A stretch of DNA of 64,000 nucleotides from NCBI GenBank assembly GCA_025529335.1, contig JAMYHX010000148.1:1-64000 (forward strand), given 5' to 3'. The translations under genes were made by a program, and so were the position numbers. Below, piece after piece: positions 57,341 to 64,000 of this stretch (position 1 is the stretch's first letter; every line of letters begins with the position of its first letter). The notes beneath the pieces were generated by a model that did not search any database, was not told the origin of the DNA, and saw nothing but the letters and a program-made list of their open reading frames with translations. This DNA comes from Rhizopus sp. PT2906 (taxonomy: Eukaryota; Mucoromycota; Mucoromycetes; Mucorales; Rhizopodaceae).

Positions 57341-59128
57341 TCAATCTTCTTCACTAAGAAAACGAGTTTTCATTACAATTTTTAAATTACTTAAATAATA
57401 TTTAAATGATGATCTCAGATTGAACTTTTCTCTCTGTTGATTTTGTTGTTCTTGTTGACTTGGTGGACTATTTACGTTGGTACGGACGTCTTCGATGACT
57501 GTCCTTGTGTTTACCGTGAGTGCAATATTATAAAACGTAGTTCTAGAACCAAAATAAATAATATGTTCATCGGTTGTATTTACATGAAATGTGAGTATGT
57601 GTGAGTTATTGACATTATCTATAATAAGTTGATAGTATCCGGTTGACATCTTCTCAATGGGTATCCTTTCTTGCTCATTCAGCCATATCATTGGATCAGT
57701 CCTTGACCAACTCAGTTGTCCCATGGGATCTCTCGTTACTAAAATGATCTGATCGCTCCTGTTCATCATTTCAAATCGTGCTGTCCATATTTCTGGTGCC
57801 TTATTGAACGAAGCGAAATAAACTGCGCACAGGATGCCCAATACTGCGAATATAAGCATGCTTATCATAGGGTATCTGTCTGACTGCGTTGTGTCGACTG
57901 GCTCTTTTTGTTCTTCTTCACTCTCTACACTATTTGTAGCTGATGGCAGTAGCGACCTATAATCCTGTCGTTTATTCTCGTCTCTTTCCACTTCTCGATC
58001 TCTCGTTCGCTTTAGTAGCTCCAAAATGCTCGTATTCTCTATCGCACAAAACTGGTCGACTGCCAATATTTGATAACTCGCTACGGCCGGTCGTCGATTC
58101 AGCTGTTCTCTACATTCCATTTCTTGAATTCGACTCAGTCTGTCTGCAGTTGCTGCCTTCTTGTACTGAAGGAATGAAGGTTGTTGTCCGATCTGGATGG
58201 TACTGAGATCGAGACAGGGCACCTGATACTGTGTCAAAACTTTTGCAAAGTAACTCTTGATCTCTTCTGACCTGGACAGGGTCAGGGGTAAAACATAAAT
58301 GCCTAATTTTCGAATCTTGTACAACAATTGCATGTCACGTCTTGTTCTATCGTCATTTTCGTCGTCATAAACATAGACACAAAGGTCAATCCCATTCGGC
58401 GTCTTGTCAGGACACATGGTGCCTTGAAATTCAGATGGTAGATCATTACCGAGGTGAGCAGAAGGTAGTTCATAAGGATTAGGGCATTGCTTCCAAGCGT
58501 AATGAAGCAAGAGTTGCGCTGGATCATCTGAACATTCAGCTGCGGTTGAGGTCCAAGTGAAATCGGCTTCAATAATGGAGACACCATATTCTTCATAGCT
58601 CGCAGACAGGATTCTTTGATCCAAGTAGTAGTTGTTTAATGGAACAAGATTATGCTTAATCTCTCTAAATGGTGCAATCGGTTGATCTCCCCATACTATA
58701 TATAAAGTCAATGTTTTGCCAATACTAAAACAGCCGTATATACCTCTCTGTTTATCCAATAATACATGAATAAATCCTTGCCCCAGCTTTTCTAGTAACT
58801 TTTTTTTGACTTCTTGTTCTGCTGCGCCCATAAACAATACTCTATATACAGCAGGATATTCAAATCGCTCACTTGAAAAATACGAAGTTGTAATAGATGA
58901 AGTACTAAATCTCTTTTCTGCATCCTGAATACGTTCTGTTAGATCAGACTGATTGTATAGATCCTCTGCTGTAATTTCTATTGAATCTTGTCCAAAGATA
59001 GGGTCGTTCCTATTATCAATCTGCCATGAATTTTCTAAATGTATGCAATAATATTTATTAATGCATATAAAAGTCATATCTATTATTTAAATACCTTCTA
59101 AAATGTTGTTCTTGTTATTATTATGCAT
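57341..59128 (-). CDS. Uncharacterised protein with one membrane segment
   Basis: Two exons on the minus strand, 59128-59095 and 59034-57341; 1,728 nt, 575 aa. A 48-nt segment around 58693-58740 has GT...AG ends and a length divisible by three, so it may be a further intron; removing it gives 559 aa. I do not recognise the family. The cytosolic-looking N-terminal about 380 residues are mixed alpha/beta (AVYRVLFMGAAEQEVKKKLL; LCVYVYDDENDDRTRRDMQL) and vaguely GTPase-like but lack a clear P-loop. A single transmembrane helix (MISMLIFAVLGILCAVYF, about 420) precedes an Ig/beta-like luminal domain of about 150 residues. Confidence 0.75.
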
Positions 59129-59345
59129 GGATTAAAAATACAACAAAAAAATTCCAAAAGTAATATTTTATACAGACTAGAAAAAAGAAAAAAAAGAGAG
59201 AGAAAAAAGGAGAAATATGTTTCCATGACAATTATACACTATCCTTTCACACCTAAACAGCACTCTATGGAATTTAAATTCATATAAATTAATCTCCGCC
59301 AATATCCTAAAACGGAAGTAAAGTTAATTTTTTTTTTCTCTTCTT

Positions 59346-60742
59346 ATGTTTCTATCCAGCAGCCATAAGCGAAGTAAAAGCTTAAAACGACTCACAAAGA
59401 CCAAGATATCGACACCTATATCGACACTACCTACTCAACTAAACGTACCAAAAAAGATCATTAAAGCTCTATACGATTACCGAGCTCAGGGTCCACATGA
59501 GCTGTCATTTCGTAAAGGCGATTTTTTTCATGTCATTGGAAGAGAAAATGATACAGAATGGTATGAAGCCAGTAACCCAGCAACAGACACAAGAGGTATC
59601 GTGCCTGTCTCTTACTTCCAGGTGATTGAGAGAACTGGTTCAAGACCCATGTCGTTGTCATCGTCGTCAACAAGTAGCACTGAAGATCACAAACAGAAAC
59701 GAGTCTATGGAGTTGTCATGTATGACTTTACGGCCGAGAGACCCGATGAACTGAGCGCCCAGGCTGGCGAATCCATTGTCATTATCGCACAATCCACAAA
59801 GGATTGGTATGTTGCTAAACCCATCAGCAGACTCGGTGGCCCTGGATTGATTCCTGTCTCGTTTGTACAAGTCAGAGACGCACAAACCGGCCAGGCTGTC
59901 GAGTCAGTGCAGCTGCCGCCTGTAGAGGATTGGAAAAAGATGACACAGCTGTATGAGGCTTCAAGTATACCGCTGGGCGTGATTGAACAAAAGAAGAAAG
60001 ACAGCGTCGTCTTTGCTCAGATCAATTCGTTTATTCTTGAAGGAGGCCAATATTGGTTTGTTCTGTACGCTAAAACAGCTCGTGGGATGCATCGGATCCT
60101 ATATCGTCTTTATGATGGTAAGTATGATATCATACCGGAGACAATTGTGTTTATTTATTGGTTTCTAGACTTTTACGATTTTCAGCTTCATCTATTGAAA
60201 ACTTATCCCGTAGAAGCAGGACAGGGTGATAGAGAACGCATTTTACCTTATATGCCAGGGCCTCTGAAGGAAGTAGATGATAAAGTGACAGGTAAAAAAA
60301 AAAGGAACAAGTGTTTAACAATGTCTAACAATGATGTTTATTTATAGCTGAGAGACAAGCGGATTTAAACAGATACTGTAAGGAGTTACTCGGCCTTCCG
60401 AAATATTTGTCTGAATGTGATCTTGTCCAAAACCAACTCTTTGGAATTCATGAAGGTGATATAGAATTAGACTACGACCCGAGAGCAACACGTCATTCGA
60501 ATGAAGACCATGTCAAGGTCAAGATTATCCATAAGGATGATATTTTTGCCATCAAAATGCCTGTGGACAGTACACTAGACCATTTACGATCCAAGGTCTT
60601 TGAACGTATTGGATTCGAAGTCAAAATGTGTTATAAAGATGAAACAACTGGAGAGAATGTGCCTCTGGAAGGCGAATTAGATATGGAAGAAGCCTTTGTG
60701 CAGGCAATACAAAGGGGGAAATTAACCATCATCACAAATTAA
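59346..60742 (+). CDS. BEM1: Polarity scaffold Bem1 (SH3-SH3-PX-PB1)
   Basis: Three exons: 59346-60117, 60169-60291, 60348-60742; 1,290 nt, 429 aa. SH3-1 at about 37-95 (IIKALYDYRAQGPHELSFRK), SH3-2 at about 120-178 (GVVMYDFTAERPDELSAQAG), a PX domain at about 220-320 (with LLKTYPVEAGQ) and a C-terminal PB1 domain at about 350-429 (VKVKIIHKDDIFAIKMPVD) reproduce the Bem1/Scd2 order. Bem1 links Cdc42, its GEF Cdc24 (through PB1) and PAK kinases at the growing tip. It is shorter than yeast Bem1 (about 550 aa), mainly in the linkers. CDC42 lies about 20 kb away in this window. Confidence 0.95.
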
Positions 60743-60838
60743 TACGTTTGTATATTAGACAAAGGATGTATTTATTAATTTTTTTTTTGTGAATATAATA
60801 AAATTATACATATTATAAATAGGTGTGTGGTATATGGT

Positions 60839-63819
60839 TTACATGTTGGCAGCAAACATGAGTGTAGAAGCTGCACCAGCCACTGCACCTGCGTCTGGCT
60901 GACCGTGACTAGCACCAGTGCCACTCGAACCAACACCTCCACCAGGATCTCTTGTTTCATCTTCATCGTTTGTATTATAAGGTCTACGCTGCTTCATACC
61001 TTCTAACCCATAAGCGGACTTTGATCCCATATTGTATGATTCAAGTGGTGCATCCAATGTTCTGTTTTCCAGTGGCTGGGTAGGTAAGGTATATTCAATG
61101 CCTAGACGTTCACATTCTTCCTTCAATTCAAACATGAAATTGTTATGACGCAGCCAACGGCCGCCAGGGTCTTGCCAATTTTGAGCATGTTCAAAGTAAA
61201 ACGATAAGCTAATCAAGTTTTGATTCTGAAAGGACAGAATGTTACAAGAGGCAGAGTTGGGTGAATAATGTTTGGGGAATTGGTTACACCATTCTTGCAT
61301 GTGAGATATAAGCTTCTTTATCTTCCATGTAGGTGTATTGAAGTGAATTTGAAGTTCTACTCTTACAATACGCAATTAGTCACTGATCATTTGGGATCAA
61401 GAGTGCACTTACCGTTCGTTTCGCCTGTTCTACCGGATCTTCTGACGTTGATGATGTACTGAGTGGATAAAACCGAATTTTTAGCATAAACGACTGAGCC
61501 ATCCCATTTACTTTAGACAGTTGGTTAGTCATGACTACGCATAATGATAATAATCCTAAAAACTTACAGAAAAGTAGTCACTAGTAATCCAACTTCATGA
61601 ACCATCCAGCTTTCTGTACCAATCAATACACGATCACCTACATCAAATGGATGCTGAAAATAAAGTTTAGCCTTGATTGGGTATAAGTATCTTTTGGTCT
61701 CTTTACCGTGATGAAAACAAAAATGATGGCTTCAAATGCATCCTTTGCAGAAGTACCAAAAATAAAACTAGCTGCGACAAAGGCACTCCAAAGTGGCATC
61801 AGATCTGTACCAACATTAACACCAAATGCTGCGCAGACAATAATGACCCAGACAATGGTAAAGACAATAACAAGGATGATATCCAATTTACCCGTTGCCT
61901 GAGACAGGTCACGCATGGATCGACTCAAGTTTTTGCGTTCCTTATAAATTCGAATGCAGCCCGATCTGAGCTCCCTTTTGCTGATATCTCCGTTTCCATC
62001 TCTATCAAACAGCTGAAACGCCTCAGACGCTTCCTCGACCGTACTAAAAAATGGATACAGGTCCGATTCGACAATGTAGTCACGGTTTGCATCAGCACCA
62101 ATGATGTTGTTGTATATCTTTTTAGCCAAGGCCTTGGCCTGCTGTGTCGAATTTTGAGTAGGTATACCATCTCGTTTCGTTTGTGATACAAATTTTTGGT
62201 AACCACCTTTTAGCAATTTACCAGGAATTTGCGAAGTACTGATACCAAAATCTTTGGTGGCGCTAAAGAAACCATCATGACTTGTACGAGAAAACCATGT
62301 GCCTTCTCTAGAAATAGGGGTAGGACGGTACTCGTCACTGCTAGGAGTTGTTGCAGTAGACGCTTGATCTTGTTCTTTGTTTTGTCGCTTCAGTTTTTGA
62401 AAGAGTGACTTTTTGTTCTTTGAGGGCTTCTCAAGCTCCAATTCGCTTCTGAGATCTTGCTTCTCATCATCTGAGCGACTGTATCGATCCTCGATAGGCG
62501 GGATAGCAATCAAGGTATCCATGTTTTGTGAAGGAGGAAATTTGACATTTGACTTTTGATCCGAGAATTCGTGTTGGTTGGACATGATCGACTTGTTCGG
62601 TACACCTTCATCCATCGAGTGTGATCGTACGGGGGTCCCAGTACCACTTGTGCCCGGTGTCTTGGGCTTTCGACGGATACGTTTGAATAGTATTTCTTGA
62701 GGATTTTTGCGCTTCATCTTTTTGAGTCTATCCAAGATGCGAAGTCCTTTGTCATTTTCTTTAATTCTATCCTCATATGCTTTTCTATTATATATATAAG
62801 TCACTGTCCCTAGTATTTTTATATGTATGCTCTTACTTGTGAAAAGATGTAACTATCAAACAAGGAGATAAAGTTAGCACAATGATATCATTACAAAAAC
62901 TGTCAAAGATAACTTACCGATCAGCTGAAGAATAAACTTTTCAATAAACAAAAATAAAGCGGCGAAAAAACAGGCTTCCCAGATACTATAAAAAGTATGC
63001 ACATAAGAAGGTTTACTGGCATATTGATCTATACCATTTGCATCAGTACCAACATAAGGTAATGCAATGCGGTCTTGGATAAATGCCCAGGCACCCCAAG
63101 CCCAAGAAGAGATTAAGAGTAGCTTGATATAGGTACGTAGTGCCATATAGTACTGTTTAGAAAAAAAAAAAACAATGAATCGTCTGGTAACACAGATAAT
63201 TATTATTGCTACTTACAGAAAGTCGCATCTTTAGCACCTCCGTTGATTGTGGCCGAATAGAATCTACTAGTTTCTTAATTGTCCAAGGTACGATCTCTAC
63301 AAACACTTGAGAGATACAGGCGATGCACCAGACAAAGGCTAACCAAGTAAACCAGAGCTGTAGACCGTACGAAGTCATTGTGATTTGATCTCGGTTGTGA
63401 TACACGACAAAGATGGCAACATCTACAGCAATAAAGATGGCTGCAAAAAGGACGGTACAGGTCCATGCAATAGGCGCTGAATTGTTTGAGATACAGATAA
63501 AGAGGCCACTCGTTAAAAGTGCACCCTTTTTCTTTTCATCGTCCTTCTTCTCGGTCTCTTCGTCTTCGTCTTTGCCTGCCCAATCGAAATCTTCACGCAG
63601 TGTACGGCCATCGAGGTCGGTTGTCTTGGGTAAAACAAGTGCTGGACCTGCCAGAGCTTCTAATGGAATATTGGCAGGTACGCCGTCATCAATTAAAACA
63701 GGCTCCTCGTCATCGGTGCTCACGACAGAGACAGAGGATGAGGCGGATCTTGTATTAGGGGGTCGTCTGACAGGAGGCGTTTCGTTGTGGGTTTGTGGTT
63801 GTTCTTCTATCTCTGGCAT
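60839..63819 (-). CDS. MscS-type mechanosensitive channel with EF-hand (Msy1/Msy2-like)
   Basis: Seven exons on the minus strand: 63819-63217, 63152-62918, 62852-62837, 62784-61707, 61653-61568, 61510-61413, 61359-60839; 2,637 nt, 878 aa. There is an acidic cytosolic N-terminus, then four predicted transmembrane segments, a basic loop and one clear EF-hand (FQLFDRDGNGDISKRELRSG). A pore-lining MscS helix (SAFVAASFIFGTSAKDAFEA) and beta domain (HPFDVGDRVLIGTESWMVHE) follow. This matches S. pombe Msy1/Msy2, ER channels that adjust calcium during hypo-osmotic shock. The start was chosen at MPEIEE because upstream codons translate a poly(T) tract. Exon 3 is only 16 nt. Confidence 0.92.
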
Positions 63820-63834
63820 TGAGCAATGAAAGAG

Positions 63835-63898
<64 letters not shown>
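63835..63898 (+). repeat. 64-nt poly(dA) tract
   Basis: Uninterrupted A run 16 nt upstream of the minus-strand MscS start codon, so it reads as poly(T) in the 5' leader or promoter of that gene. Exact length is likely to vary between isolates and sequencing runs. Confidence 0.9.
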
Positions 63899-63900
<2 letters not shown>

Positions 63901-64000
63901 TGGTGCCAATTCAATTAAAACATATGAAAAATCCCGCTTTCTGCTTTAACTTTTTATAGAACAAAACGATTAGGATCGAAAAAAAAGAAAAAATTTTTTT

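Noticed and set aside
63157..63909. Longer start for the MscS protein with a polyphenylalanine N-terminus
   Set aside because: The extra residues are a translation of the poly(T) tract. The downstream Met gives a normal acidic N-terminus.
1..64000. CRISPR array, bacterial operon or riboswitch features
   Set aside because: The window is clearly eukaryotic (spliceosomal introns, fungal genes). No regularly spaced repeat-spacer array is present.
1..64000. tRNA genes
   Set aside because: Scanning for GGTTCGAATCC-like B boxes gave only isolated GATTCGAA matches inside coding or transposon sequence, without a clover-leaf context.

Overview
This window looks like a chromosomal segment of a filamentous early-diverging fungus, most likely Mucoromycota (Mucorales-like). 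It is AT-rich, with closely spaced genes and many introns of about 45-60 nt with GT...AG ends. The genes are typically fungal: chitin synthase, BEM1, EXO84, RRN6, EPT1, a CSL factor and a GH134 mannanase. The species cannot be fixed from sequence alone.

The window has two compartments. Positions 1 to about 15.4 kb are a graveyard of mobile elements. In order these are: a DNA element with 77-bp terminal inverted repeats; a minus-strand DIRS-type (tyrosine-recombinase) retroelement relic; a Mutator-like (MULE) transposase broken by frameshifts and stops; a multi-exon Fanzor gene (the eukaryotic TnpB/Cas12-related RNA-guided nuclease family); and a decayed LINE. The Fanzor retains its RuvC Asp-Glu-Asp residues and zinc-ribbon cysteines, but its reading frame is interrupted by a nonsense codon and at least one frameshift. 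It begins only about 300 bp after the MULE relic. It is the most interesting object here.

From about 16.1 kb to the right edge the window is gene-dense and euchromatic. In order: RRN6-like Pol I factor (+), EF-hand protein (+), alpha/beta hydrolase (-), EXO84 (-), CSL/RBPJ-like factor (-), gamma-SNAP (-), chitin synthase (-), MPC1 (+), protein disulfide isomerase (-), GH134 mannanase (-), PP4-like phosphatase (+), CDC42 (-), BLM10/PA200 (+), LSB5-like VHS-GAT protein (+), an uncharacterised coiled-coil gene (+), an unresolved small locus, an uncharacterised 412-aa gene (+), a JAZ zinc-finger gene (-), RPN3 (+), EPT1/CPT1 (-), GPD1 (+), an uncharacterised membrane-anchored protein (-), BEM1 (+) and an EF-hand MscS channel (-). 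For the multi-exon genes I built exon models by hand from GT/AG (one GC/AG) sites. Summed coding lengths were divisible by three in every model marked as such.

Several genes share themes: polarised growth and secretion (CDC42, BEM1, EXO84, chitin synthase, gamma-SNAP, LSB5-like) and the proteasome (BLM10, RPN3). This is gene content, not an operon. Neighbouring convergent genes are very tightly packed: two stop codons overlap at 20098-20101, and other convergent gaps are about 18-25 bp.
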